From: Gemmatimonadota bacterium
GTDB lineage: Bacteria; Gemmatimonadota; Gemmatimonadetes; Longimicrobiales; Gaopeijiaceae
NCBI GenBank assembly: GCA_022571515.1
Contig: JACZXQ010000018.1
Span: forward strand, 19,439 to 83,438
DNA length: 64,000 nt
Reading direction: 5' to 3'
The position numbers and the translations under genes were made by a program. Within the stretch, counting starts at the first letter, position 1. Every line of letters begins with the position of its first letter. Below the pieces are notes generated by a model. The model saw only the letters and a program-made list of their open reading frames with translations, made no database searches and was not told the DNA's origin. Below, piece after piece: positions 28,000 through 36,043 of this stretch.

Positions 28000-30108
28000 C
28001 TAGTAGGCGGCACCGAGCCCGATGTAGAAGGCCCTGCCCGGGCCGGGCTCGAAGAACCTTCCACCGAATGCGTTCACCGACACCGAGGCGGAGTACTCCG
28101 TGTCGAACAGGTTCGTCACCCCCCCGAAGGGGGAGATGGCCAGCCGCCCGACGCTGAACCGGTCGAGACCCGTGCGTAGATCGATGAGCCCGTAGGAGTC
28201 GGCAAAGGCCGAATTTCCGTTGTCGACCGGAACGCGGTCCACGTAGTCGCCTCGGATCTCGCCGTACCAGGAGTTTCTCGAGATGCGCAGAAGGGCGTCG
28301 AGCCTGTGTGGCGCCAATCCGGGGATCCTATTGTCGTCGAAGACATCCCCGTCGACCCGGAACTCGTCGAACTCGGCGGCCACGTAGGTATACGCCACCC
28401 TGCCCGAAACGCCGCCGGCAAGGGTCGTGCGCAGTGCCGCCTCGAATCCGGCGTAACGCGAAGAGCCGGCATTCCGGAAGAAGGTTCGGCCTTCCTGAAC
28501 CGGATCCTCAAAGGCGATGAGCTCGTCATCGAGCGCCGTGTAGAAGGCGGCCACCTCATACCCGACACGATCACCTGCCACGCCACGAGCCCCCACTTCG
28601 AACGTAATCGACCGTACCGGATCGAGTTCCGGATTGAATCCTCCCTGACCGCTTGGCCGGTTCACCAACTCCGTGGTCGTGGGGGTCGTGATCGCCGTGC
28701 CGAGGTTGCCGTAGACGGAGAAGGACTCCGAAAGTCGAACGTGCAGGCCTAGACTCGGGCTCAATGCGGACATGATGCGGTCGCCCGAATCATCGGGATT
28801 ACCGTTCGCGATCAGGGCATCATCGACGGCGAACCGAAACCGGTCGTAGCGAAGGGCGCCCACCACCGACAGTCGCTCGGTAAGCCGCCCACGGGTCTGG
28901 AGAAACACGCCGATGGCTCGAACGGTCTCGAACTGATCGAGTGTGAGCGCCCCCCGCTCACCCCCGTCGTTGTCGAAGTTGAGGCGGTCGTCCCGCTGGA
29001 AGTCGGCATCGAATCCGCCCAACCACTGGACTTCTCCAGGGCGTTCCGCGGCATCTGTAAAGAACAACGCCCGGGCGCCCCAGGCGGTGCGATCGAGATC
29101 CACGACGCGTGGTGGAATGGGGTTGTCCAACTCGCGAAACAGGCCCCACCCCACGAGTTGGCCGTTGATGCTTCCAATAGATCCGGTCCAGGAAGCCCCG
29201 AGTTGTCCCTGGCGCACATCCTTGCGGGTGTTTTGCGCGACGTTGAATCCCCACGCCTGCAGGTTGCCCTCATCGAGGAAGCTCTGCGGCAACTGCCCCG
29301 GGTTCTCCGAGCTCAGATCGAAATAGTTGGCGGTGACCTTGAGCGTTCCGGTGCCGACCGACGACGACACCTGCGCGTTGATCGTCACGCGATCCGTAAG
29401 GCCGTACAACGCTCCGGGGATGTTCGGATGGGTGCGGAACCCATCGTAGTCCAGCGTGGACACGCTGACGAGGTAGCCCGTCCCGCCTGCCGTGCCACTC
29501 GTCGTGGACTGGAAGCGGAAGAGCCCATTCTCACCCGCCACGGCCCTGGCTTCCTGGCGAATGCCCACGGTCGGCGGAGGACGTGTCTCGAAGCTCAGGA
29601 CACCGCCCGCGCCGTTGCCGTAGAGGGCGGAAGAAGGTCCGCGGAGGACTTCGACCCGTCCGAGCGAGCCCACATCGAGATGGTCGAGGGTGCCCTGACC
29701 GTCGGCCAGAGTGGCAGGAATCCCATCGACCAGGATCTTGACACCACGCACCCCGAACTGCGACCGGGCGCCAAACCCTCGGATGGAGATCTTTTCGCCG
29801 ACTGAGTAGTTGTATCGATTCTGAATCTGTACGCCCGGAAGAGCCTGCACGGCCTCCTCGAGCGAAAAGCCACTGTTGCCCAGTTGCAGCTCGCGACCGC
29901 TCAGCACCGAGATTGCGTACGGGGAGCGACCCACCCGGGTGGGCCCTCGGGTGATGTTCACCGTCACCGAGTCGATGGCTACGATCGAACCGGGCGGTTC
30001 CTGGGCCGCAGCCGGCGGGGCGCCGACGCTGGCCAGCAGCGTGGTGATGGTCATGAGTGGCAGCGCGACGGCGTAGGCCGACGGGAGCGTGCGCTGTGAA
30101 ATGATCAT
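28000..30108 (-). CDS. TonB-dependent outer membrane receptor
   Basis: 702 residues with a signal peptide (about 1-36). The plug domain follows (RSPYAISVLSGRELQLGN, GFSLEEAVQALPGVQIQNRY, ISIRGFGARSQFGVRGVKIL, then VEVLRGPSSALYGNGAGGVL), and a 22-strand-type barrel ends in Tyr (FYIGLGAAY). Several internal blocks resemble siderophore or FecA-like receptors (TPTTTELVNRPSGQGGFNPE). Ligand unknown. On its strand a TATACT -10-like hexamer lies about 35-40 bp upstream and an AAGGATAGGA ribosome-binding site precedes the ATG. Confidence 0.94.
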   Translation of the reverse strand: MIISQRTLPSAYAVALPLMTITTLLASVGAPPAAAQEPPGSIVAIDSVTVNITRGPTRVGRSPYAISVLSGRELQLGNSGFSLEEAVQALPGVQIQNRYNYSVGEKISIRGFGARSQFGVRGVKILVDGIPATLADGQGTLDHLDVGSLGRVEVLRGPSSALYGNGAGGVLSFETRPPPTVGIRQEARAVAGENGLFRFQSTTSGTAGGTGYLVSVSTLDYDGFRTHPNIPGALYGLTDRVTINAQVSSSVGTGTLKVTANYFDLSSENPGQLPQSFLDEGNLQAWGFNVAQNTRKDVRQGQLGASWTGSIGSINGQLVGWGLFRELDNPIPPRVVDLDRTAWGARALFFTDAAERPGEVQWLGGFDADFQRDDRLNFDNDGGERGALTLDQFETVRAIGVFLQTRGRLTERLSVVGALRYDRFRFAVDDALIANGNPDDSGDRIMSALSPSLGLHVRLSESFSVYGNLGTAITTPTTTELVNRPSGQGGFNPELDPVRSITFEVGARGVAGDRVGYEVAAFYTALDDELIAFEDPVQEGRTFFRNAGSSRYAGFEAALRTTLAGGVSGRVAYTYVAAEFDEFRVDGDVFDDNRIPGLAPHRLDALLRISRNSWYGEIRGDYVDRVPVDNGNSAFADSYGLIDLRTGLDRFSVGRLAISPFGGVTNLFDTEYSASVSVNAFGGRFFEPGPGRAFYIGLGAAY

Positions 30109-30251
30109 CGGGTTGGATTCCTATCCTTGAGGCGTCAAGCGATGAGTATAGGTGGTCTGGCGGCCCAACGTCGAGACACGTGGGCGATCGCGTGTCGCTG
30201 GCTGGGCTAGGCTCGTGTTCCACGACTCCGCTGTGCGAGCGGGCTCGTTTC

Positions 30252-30280
30252 TTGAGGCAATACCCTGTCAGCCATAGATT
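30252..30280 (+). promoter_or_regulatory. Candidate sigma-70 promoter for the S9 peptidase gene
   Basis: TTGAGG at 30252-30257, a 17-bp spacer, and TAGATT at 30275-30280, 62 bp before the ATG at 30342. Each hexamer matches the housekeeping consensus at four of six positions. Inferred from pattern only. Confidence 0.35.
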
Positions 30281-30341
30281 TACTCGCTCCTATGCACAAA
30301 TCTCAGCGAACCGAAGGTTGATTGGTTTGACCAAAGTGACG

Positions 30342-32468
30342 ATGTCAGCAGCAAGACCGGGCCGGAACGTGGCGCGCGGAGTCATCTTCACGGCCGTGAT
30401 GCTCACAATAACGGCCGGTTCGCTCTCAGCTCAGCAGCGTGGTCTGCGGCCCGAGGATTACTACGATCTCGTCACGGTGAGTGACGTCGCGGTCTCACCG
30501 CTGGGGGACCTCGTGGCCTTCACCGTCACAAGCGTCCAGGAAGCCGAGAACCGGCGACGCCAAGAGGTCTGGATGCAGGTGCTCCAGAACGGCCGGCCCG
30601 ATGGTGCCCCCTATCGGTTCACGGATCCGACCGAGGATTCGCATTCTCCCCGGTGGGCTCCTGACGGTTCGATCCTGGCGTTCACGTCTCGCAGAGGCGA
30701 AGACCCGAACACGTCATGGTTCGTTCGCGTGAGCGGTCCTGGCGGGGAGGCCTTTCACATCGAAGGCGTCCGGGGCGCCCCGATCTGGTCGGAAGACGGA
30801 CGATGGATCGCGTATACGTTCAGCGAGGCCCGAGAGGATGACGATACGGTGGAGGATCGCGAGGGGTGGGTGGCACCCGACGCGGTCTCTCGGACTCTGA
30901 GCGACGAGCGCTTCGACGGTCGTGTCGTGACGTCCACCCGATACAAGGAAGACGGCGAGCTCACGCTTCGGACTCACTTCTCGGTGACCCCAAAGGCGCA
31001 GCTTTATGTCGTGTCTTCCTCCGGCGGGAGCCCGCGGCAACTGACAGACGTCGGATTCAACGTGGAGGACGCAAGTTGGGCCTCCGACGCCCGCCTGATC
31101 TACTTCACGGGTGATGAAAGAGAGGACGACGAACAGGACCGAGAGGTGCGCTCGGACCTTTGGGTGGCCCGCCTGACCGACGGATCCGTCACGAAGCTGA
31201 CCCCGTCGGTTGGGGCAAGCTCCTCTCCGGCGGTATCCCCAGACGGGGGTCGAATCATGTTTCTGTTCGCAGGTGGCCGTGGCGAACCGGTAGACCTCGT
31301 GGTGGTCAACGTGGCCTCCGACGGAAGTTTCCTTGGCGTTCCTGAGAACCTCACCTCCTCGTGGGATCTCGAGCCCATGTCGCCCCAATGGAGCGCGGAT
31401 GGCACCGGCGTTCTCTTCTTGGCGCGGATCGGTGGGGGTGAGCACCTTTTCAGGGTGCCTGCGGCGGGCGGAACCGTTGCGCAGATCACGAAGGGTCCGA
31501 GGACGCTGCGAAGCGTCTCCTTCTCAGACCGCGGCCACGTGATGGCCTACGTCTCGTCCGACGCCGTGAGTCCGACGGAGCTCTACGTTTCCCGGGGGGA
31601 CGGCTCGACGGAGCGGCGGGCAACCGGGTTCAACGATGACTGGCTCGACGAAGTGACGCTCATGGCGCCCGAGCGGCTGACCTGGACGGTCGGCGATGGA
31701 ACCGAGATCGAAGGGTGGGTGATCAAGCCGGTCGGTTATGTGTCCGGAAACAGCTACCCGCTGATTCTGAAGATCCACGGTGGCCCCCATAGCGCCTACG
31801 GGCACACGTTCTTCCCGACGTTCCACGTGCTGTCCGCAGCGGGCTTCTTCGTGCTTTACTCCAATCCTCGTGGTTCGGCCGGATACGGGCACGACTTCAA
31901 ATACGCCACTCGCGGTCAGTGGGGGGTGCTGGACTCGGAGGACTACATCGGGGGCGTCGACGCGGCACTCAGAAAGTATCCCGATGCCGACCGCGGGCGG
32001 GTGGGTGTTTCGGGGGGAAGCTACGGTGGGTTCATGACGAACTGGCTGACGGCGACCACCGACCGTTTCCACGCTGCCGTGACCTCACGATCGATTGCGA
32101 ATTGGGAGAGTTGGTGGGGGAGTTCCGACGCGCAGGGCCTGACCGAGTACGAGTTCTTCGGGCCGCCCTGGGAGCGGCGCGACCTCTACCGTCGCCTATC
32201 GCCGATCTCGTACGTGGAGAACGTCACCGCACCCACGCTGATCATCCACAGCGAGAACGACTATCGTACGCCGATCGGGGATGGCGAGCAGTGGTTCATG
32301 GCCCTGAAGGGCTTGGGCGTCCCGGTCGAAATGGTACGCTACCCGCGCTCCTCCCACGGTCTGTCACGTACGGGAGAGCCTTGGTTGCTGGTCGATCGCC
32401 TCGAGCGGATCCGGAGTTGGTTCGTTCACTGGCTTATCAACGGACCCCCGGTGGCCGCCGGCGGCTAG
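30342..32468 (+). CDS. S9-family prolyl oligopeptidase / acylaminoacyl peptidase
   Basis: 708 residues from ATG 30342, which opens a signal peptide (VIFTAVMLTITAGSLSAQ). A seven-bladed propeller (WD40-like, DPP IV/acylaminoacyl type) precedes the alpha/beta hydrolase domain. The triad is Ser560 in GVSGGSYGGFM, Asp640 in HSENDYRTP and His672 in RSSHGLSR. Likely periplasmic, trimming short peptides. Divergent from the TonB receptor gene across a 233-bp shared control region. A longer frame to 30180 adds residues that do not look like a signal sequence. Confidence 0.93.
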   Translation: MSAARPGRNVARGVIFTAVMLTITAGSLSAQQRGLRPEDYYDLVTVSDVAVSPLGDLVAFTVTSVQEAENRRRQEVWMQVLQNGRPDGAPYRFTDPTEDSHSPRWAPDGSILAFTSRRGEDPNTSWFVRVSGPGGEAFHIEGVRGAPIWSEDGRWIAYTFSEAREDDDTVEDREGWVAPDAVSRTLSDERFDGRVVTSTRYKEDGELTLRTHFSVTPKAQLYVVSSSGGSPRQLTDVGFNVEDASWASDARLIYFTGDEREDDEQDREVRSDLWVARLTDGSVTKLTPSVGASSSPAVSPDGGRIMFLFAGGRGEPVDLVVVNVASDGSFLGVPENLTSSWDLEPMSPQWSADGTGVLFLARIGGGEHLFRVPAAGGTVAQITKGPRTLRSVSFSDRGHVMAYVSSDAVSPTELYVSRGDGSTERRATGFNDDWLDEVTLMAPERLTWTVGDGTEIEGWVIKPVGYVSGNSYPLILKIHGGPHSAYGHTFFPTFHVLSAAGFFVLYSNPRGSAGYGHDFKYATRGQWGVLDSEDYIGGVDAALRKYPDADRGRVGVSGGSYGGFMTNWLTATTDRFHAAVTSRSIANWESWWGSSDAQGLTEYEFFGPPWERRDLYRRLSPISYVENVTAPTLIIHSENDYRTPIGDGEQWFMALKGLGVPVEMVRYPRSSHGLSRTGEPWLLVDRLERIRSWFVHWLINGPPVAAGG

Positions 32469-33249
32469 TAGGGGCGGCATCTCCGGTCCGAGGCACACCT
32501 CCCACCACCGCACGCTGGGACTCGGTGCGCCTTGCGTCGCGTGCCGGCCGGGAGCCGGGAGGCACCGGGCGGGGCCGATGCGTCAGTAGATCCAGCCTTG
32601 GAGGCCGGTGGTGGAGCCGCCGAAGCGGGGTGCCCCGGCGAATTGCATTGAGTACGTCCCGCGCAGCATCCTGAGGCCGGGCTCCCTGCCGTACGAGGCG
32701 CCGGATTGTGGCCGGCACGTCCCTTAGCGCGTCTTCGCCACGAGTGCTGGCCAGAGCCTCGCGCAGGACTTCGAGAGCGCGGTCGGCGGGAATACCGGCT
32801 TCGACCAGATCGCCGATCATAAGCAGTGCGATCGGTGCCCTGTCTGCCGCATCACGGCCAAGCGAGGCAACCAGCTCGGGCGCTACGCCCCGGCTCAACG
32901 CGTCGGCACCGGCGACCACCCATGGAGCTTGGGCGGTTGGGCCGAGCAGCTCTCGAGCCCGGCCCATACGGCCGGCAAACTCGGAGAGGGCGGCGACGAC
33001 GAGGTCGGCGGGAACGCCCTTGGCGGCTCCTTCGAGGGCTTTGTTGTAGATGGGACCTATGGGCACGCCGGCCTGTCTTGCTTGGGTCACGATGGACTCG
33101 ATCCGAGCCATCGCCTCGACGGAATAGGCCTCGCGCAGTCGCGCTAGGCGATCCTGCTGCGCACTCGCGGTCGTGGGCAAGGCAAGGAGCAGCGACAGCC
33201 CCACAAGGGCAAGGGCCCGTGTTCCGCGTCTCGTGAAGCGGTCGAGCAT
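32437..33249 (-). CDS. Exported helical-repeat protein with apparent C-terminal frameshift
   Basis: The open frame encodes a signal peptide (LALVGLSLLLALPTTASAQ) and about 190 residues of short alpha-helical units (VPADLVVAALSEFAGRM, IPADRALEVLREAL) of unknown family. After about residue 205 the frame becomes Arg/Pro-rich and overlaps the convergent S9 gene by 32 bp. A +1 frame entered near the GGGG/CCCC tracts at 32627-32636 instead reads RFGGSTTGLQGWIY and stops at 32583-32585, with better codon bias. I infer a one-base insertion, real or sequencing error. ATG 33249 has an AGAGTGGA site; ATG 33273 is an alternative. Last gene of the CBM48 operon. Confidence 0.55.
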   Translation of the reverse strand: MLDRFTRRGTRALALVGLSLLLALPTTASAQQDRLARLREAYSVEAMARIESIVTQARQAGVPIGPIYNKALEGAAKGVPADLVVAALSEFAGRMGRARELLGPTAQAPWVVAGADALSRGVAPELVASLGRDAADRAPIALLMIGDLVEAGIPADRALEVLREALASTRGEDALRDVPATIRRLVRQGARPQDAARDVLNAIRRGTPLRRLHHRPPRLDLLTHRPRPVPPGSRPARDARRTESQRAVVGGVPRTGDAAPTSRRRPPGVR

Positions 33250-33287
33250 CGAAGTCCACTCTAACGGTTTCATGTCCGTCTCACAGT

Positions 33288-34448
33288 CTATGGTACTAGC
33301 AGGGTCGCGTTGACACGGCCCCATTCGTCGCTTACTCGCCCAGTCGCCGTCTCCGGCACGAACCACTCACCATCCACCAGGAACCCGAAGTGGTGGGCCC
33401 CTGATTCCACAGGGATCTCGACCACCCAGTGCCCCCCCTCGTTGCGCATTTCCACCGGCTCCCAGGAGGAGAAGTCGCCCATCACCTGCACCCGGGTCAC
33501 CCCGGGGCTATCCAGCATGAAGCGCGCAACAGTCCCCACAGGGTCTTCTTCCAGCGTCACTAACTCAGACGAGGGACCAGGGCCGAAGGTCACCAGCTTT
33601 CGGGCCAACACCACCCCACCCTGGGCCCCCGGCTGCGTATCGATCAGTGGGTCGGGGTCCGTACGGCCTCCGATCGCCTGGGTCAGCCACCCGCCGCCGA
33701 GTGGGATCGTGATACTGAGTCCGCCGGTGGTTTCCATGCCCAGCGGTGTGTCCCACACTTTGATGCTCGCTTCCCATGCGGGCCCTGATCCGTTGCTTAC
33801 CACGCGCAGCACCCCGCGGCGGTACGTACCGGCGTCGGATCGCAGTATGCCGGCGCCGAGGCTCGCGAGCGCGCGGCTCAGGTACACGCGCAGTTCCGGT
33901 CCGCCGCCGTAGTGCCACAGGTCCGACTCGAATATTCTGGAGAGGTCGCCACGCCTCAGTTCGACCGTGGTCTCGCCCACCCCAGCCTCTCCCTGAAGGA
34001 CCAGCGTCACGTCCGGTGAGACCTTGAAGCGGAGCTCAGGATTAGCTTGCCCTGTGAGGGCGGTGTATGTAAAGGGTTCGCCTACACGGAAGCCGTATCC
34101 TGTGACCATCAATGCCAACTCGACGGGCGCGGAGGCTCCGAGGATGGCTTCTCCTCCGATAACCAGACTGCCCCAATCGCCGCCCACCGAGTCCGAGCTG
34201 ATCCCTCCGAGGACGCCCGCGAACACTCCCCCGTGCCGAGTCCAGCGATCGACACGCAGTCCAATCGTCAGGTACGTGGAGGCGAGCACGTCGGAGCCCG
34301 TGGGCGCGAACGCCCGGGCGGCGCCGATCTCGAGCCGTGCGTCACCCGCCTGCCCGTGGGCTGCGCTCGTTGGTGCCAATAAGGCCACAGCCAGCCCGAT
34401 CGCCGCTGCAATGGGCCACGATCCGCTCCGACTCGAGAGATCGCACAT
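33288..34448 (-). CDS. Envelope protein with C-terminal glycogen-binding-like (CBM48/AMPK) domain
   Basis: 386 residues: signal peptide (IAAAIGLAVALLAPTSAAHG), a long middle part with beta-barrel-like alternation (about 40-280), and a C-terminal ~80-residue E-set domain of the AMPK glycogen-binding/CBM48 type (VTRVQVMGDFSSWEPVEM, then GAHHFGFLVDGEW). These domains normally bind alpha-glucans or mark cytoplasmic glycogen enzymes, so finding one in an exported protein is noteworthy. It begins 7 bp after the preceding gene, in the same operon. Confidence 0.72.
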   Translation of the reverse strand: MCDLSSRSGSWPIAAAIGLAVALLAPTSAAHGQAGDARLEIGAARAFAPTGSDVLASTYLTIGLRVDRWTRHGGVFAGVLGGISSDSVGGDWGSLVIGGEAILGASAPVELALMVTGYGFRVGEPFTYTALTGQANPELRFKVSPDVTLVLQGEAGVGETTVELRRGDLSRIFESDLWHYGGGPELRVYLSRALASLGAGILRSDAGTYRRGVLRVVSNGSGPAWEASIKVWDTPLGMETTGGLSITIPLGGGWLTQAIGGRTDPDPLIDTQPGAQGGVVLARKLVTFGPGPSSELVTLEEDPVGTVARFMLDSPGVTRVQVMGDFSSWEPVEMRNEGGHWVVEIPVESGAHHFGFLVDGEWFVPETATGRVSDEWGRVNATLLVP

Positions 34449-34455
34449 CAGATCC

Positions 34456-35067
34456 TCACGTGACCGGCGTTACGGCGAGGACGGCATTTCGATTGCCGAA
34501 GCCATCGTCTGAGTAGCGCTCCGCGTCCGGGTCGGTCACCCATTCGGTTCCGTCGATTACGAACATGTACTTGTGAACGCCCGGCTTGATCGGCACGCGC
34601 CCCGTCCAGACTCCGTCCCCATCACGATCTTCCAGCACCATGTCGGCTTCCCAGTCGTTGAAGTCACCCGCGAGTGCGACGCTGGTGGCGCCGGGCGCCT
34701 CGAGCCTGAACTCGACCAGGATGGCCGTTGCGGTCACGGCCGGATCGGTTCTTACGCTCTGCTGTTCGCGCGCAAGCAGGAGCACCACCAAGATCGCCGC
34801 CGCCGCGAGCGCGCCCGTCAGAGGCGACATGTGGATCGTCCTCGAACGAAGCAGCCACTGGAGTGCCGTTTCCTTGCTCGCCGGAGCCGGCTTCACAGCG
34901 ACCTCGGTCATCACGGCGCCCTCGAGCCACGGCGGCGCGCTCGCCGGCTCACTCTGCTTCATTTCATCGACCAGCCCGTCCCAGGCGGCCGCCTCGGTCC
35001 TCAACTCCGGTGAGAGTTTTTCGTAACTCAACTCTCCGTCCAGATAGGCCCTCAAGTCCGGATTCAT
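34456..35067 (-). CDS. Anti-sigma-like membrane protein with extracytoplasmic CBM48/AMPK domain
   Basis: 203 residues: an acidic N-terminal segment (about 1-60) of anti-sigma size, a membrane span near 80-99 (MSPLTGALAAAAILVVLLLA) and a C-terminal glycogen-binding-like domain (ATSVALAGDFNDWEADMVL, then KPGVHKYMFVIDGTEWVTD) that would lie outside the membrane. No zinc motif. The ATG overlaps the sigma gene stop (ATGA), supporting an anti-sigma role with a sugar- or glycan-sensing outer part. That role is an inference. Confidence 0.7.
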   Translation of the reverse strand: MNPDLRAYLDGELSYEKLSPELRTEAAAWDGLVDEMKQSEPASAPPWLEGAVMTEVAVKPAPASKETALQWLLRSRTIHMSPLTGALAAAAILVVLLLAREQQSVRTDPAVTATAILVEFRLEAPGATSVALAGDFNDWEADMVLEDRDGDGVWTGRVPIKPGVHKYMFVIDGTEWVTDPDAERYSDDGFGNRNAVLAVTPVT

Positions 35068-35375
35068 TGGTACACCTTCAACATGAACTGTAGCTCCTCG
35101 CGAGCCCGGAGAACGCGCATCTTGAGCGCCGGCTTCGAGACCCCGAGCAACTCGGACATTTCGTCATAGGACCGCCCCTCGAGATGTTTGAGCACGAAGG
35201 CCTCCCGCTGCTCGGCGTTGAGCTTTTCCAGCGCTTGTCGGACAGAGGCCCGCATTTCTCCTCGTTCGAGATCATCCGAGGGGTTGGATCGGTCGATGAC
35301 CGTAGCCGACGCGCCGTCGATCGAGAGGTCGTCGCGCCTGGGGCTCTTGAGGAAGTCCTTACACAGGTTCGACAT
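35064..35375 (-). CDS. Truncated ECF sigma factor (region 4 only)
   Basis: 103 residues with an intact region 4 (LEKLNAEQREAFVLKHLEGR, then EMSELLGVSKPALKMRVLRA). In the same frame just upstream of the ATG the sequence still reads PEKVGGWLFRI, the end of region 2, but then becomes the coding sequence of the neighbouring lipoprotein in another frame. The N-terminal ~70 residues including the -10-binding part are missing. A deletion joining two genes, or a misassembly, would explain this. As it stands the product should not recognise a -10 element. Confidence 0.68.
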   Translation of the reverse strand: MSNLCKDFLKSPRRDDLSIDGASATVIDRSNPSDDLERGEMRASVRQALEKLNAEQREAFVLKHLEGRSYDEMSELLGVSKPALKMRVLRAREELQFMLKVYQ

Positions 35376-35851
35376 GATCCGAAAGAGCCATCCACCGACT
35401 TTTTCCGGGTCCGCAGGTTGTCGATCCGCGCGATGCGGTCGTCGATACCGTCGGTCCCGCGCTCAGACATGAGCGACCGGCTGAGGGCCATGCGCGCTGC
35501 TTCGCCCAGCACCTGGACCTGCTGGTAGTTGCCGTTCGAGTATTCCACCTGAGCCATCTGGAACAGGCCGACGGCATCCTGAATCTCGTTCAGTGCCACC
35601 GCCGAGGGATTCGGGCCCAGCTCGGCCTCGACGTCGGCGATCACCGCCATCACGATGTCTGGATCGATGGTCAGTTCGAGGTCCCCCAGCTCCACCGTGG
35701 GACTCGGAAGCTCTTCGACTTCTTCGAACTCGTCGAAGGCGGGGCTGGTGGCCATGTCGGCGCAGCCGCTCAGATAGAACGCTCCCCACAAGAGGAAGAG
35801 CAGCATGAGGAAGCCGGAGCCTCCACCACTTGGTTTCGGTGACTTGTACAT
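35078..35851 (-). CDS. Lipoprotein whose frame runs into the truncated sigma gene
   Basis: ATG 35851 follows a good ribosome-binding site (AGGAGA). The N-terminus is a lipoprotein signal (FLMLLFLLWGAFYLSGC). The credible part extends to about 35400 (residue ~150) and has an acidic stretch then helices (NEIQDAVGLFQMAQVEYSNG). Beyond that the frame reads out of phase through the sigma region 4 gene (Ser/Arg-rich nonsense), so the original C-terminus is lost. Not recognised as a known family. Divergent from the aminopeptidase P gene. Confidence 0.6.
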   Translation of the reverse strand: MYKSPKPSGGGSGFLMLLFLLWGAFYLSGCADMATSPAFDEFEEVEELPSPTVELGDLELTIDPDIVMAVIADVEAELGPNPSAVALNEIQDAVGLFQMAQVEYSNGNYQQVQVLGEAARMALSRSLMSERGTDGIDDRIARIDNLRTRKKSVDGSFGSCRTCVRTSSRAPGATTSRSTARRLRSSTDPTPRMISNEEKCGPLSDKRWKSSTPSSGRPSCSNISRGGPMTKCPSCSGSRSRRSRCAFSGLARSYSSC

Positions 35852-36043
35852 CGATTTTCTCCTGTCGAAAGAGTCGCAGCCTTCTCGGGGCTGGGTACTA
35901 GACGAGCGATTCCCACGGCAGGTCACATCCGTGTTGCGAAACAGGGTGACTATCCTGTGACGGTGAGGTTTTTTACCTTTCCGCGGACGGCGTTTCGGAT
36001 GTCGTTGCGTGCGAGATCCCATCCACTGAGCGCGGAGGGGCGC

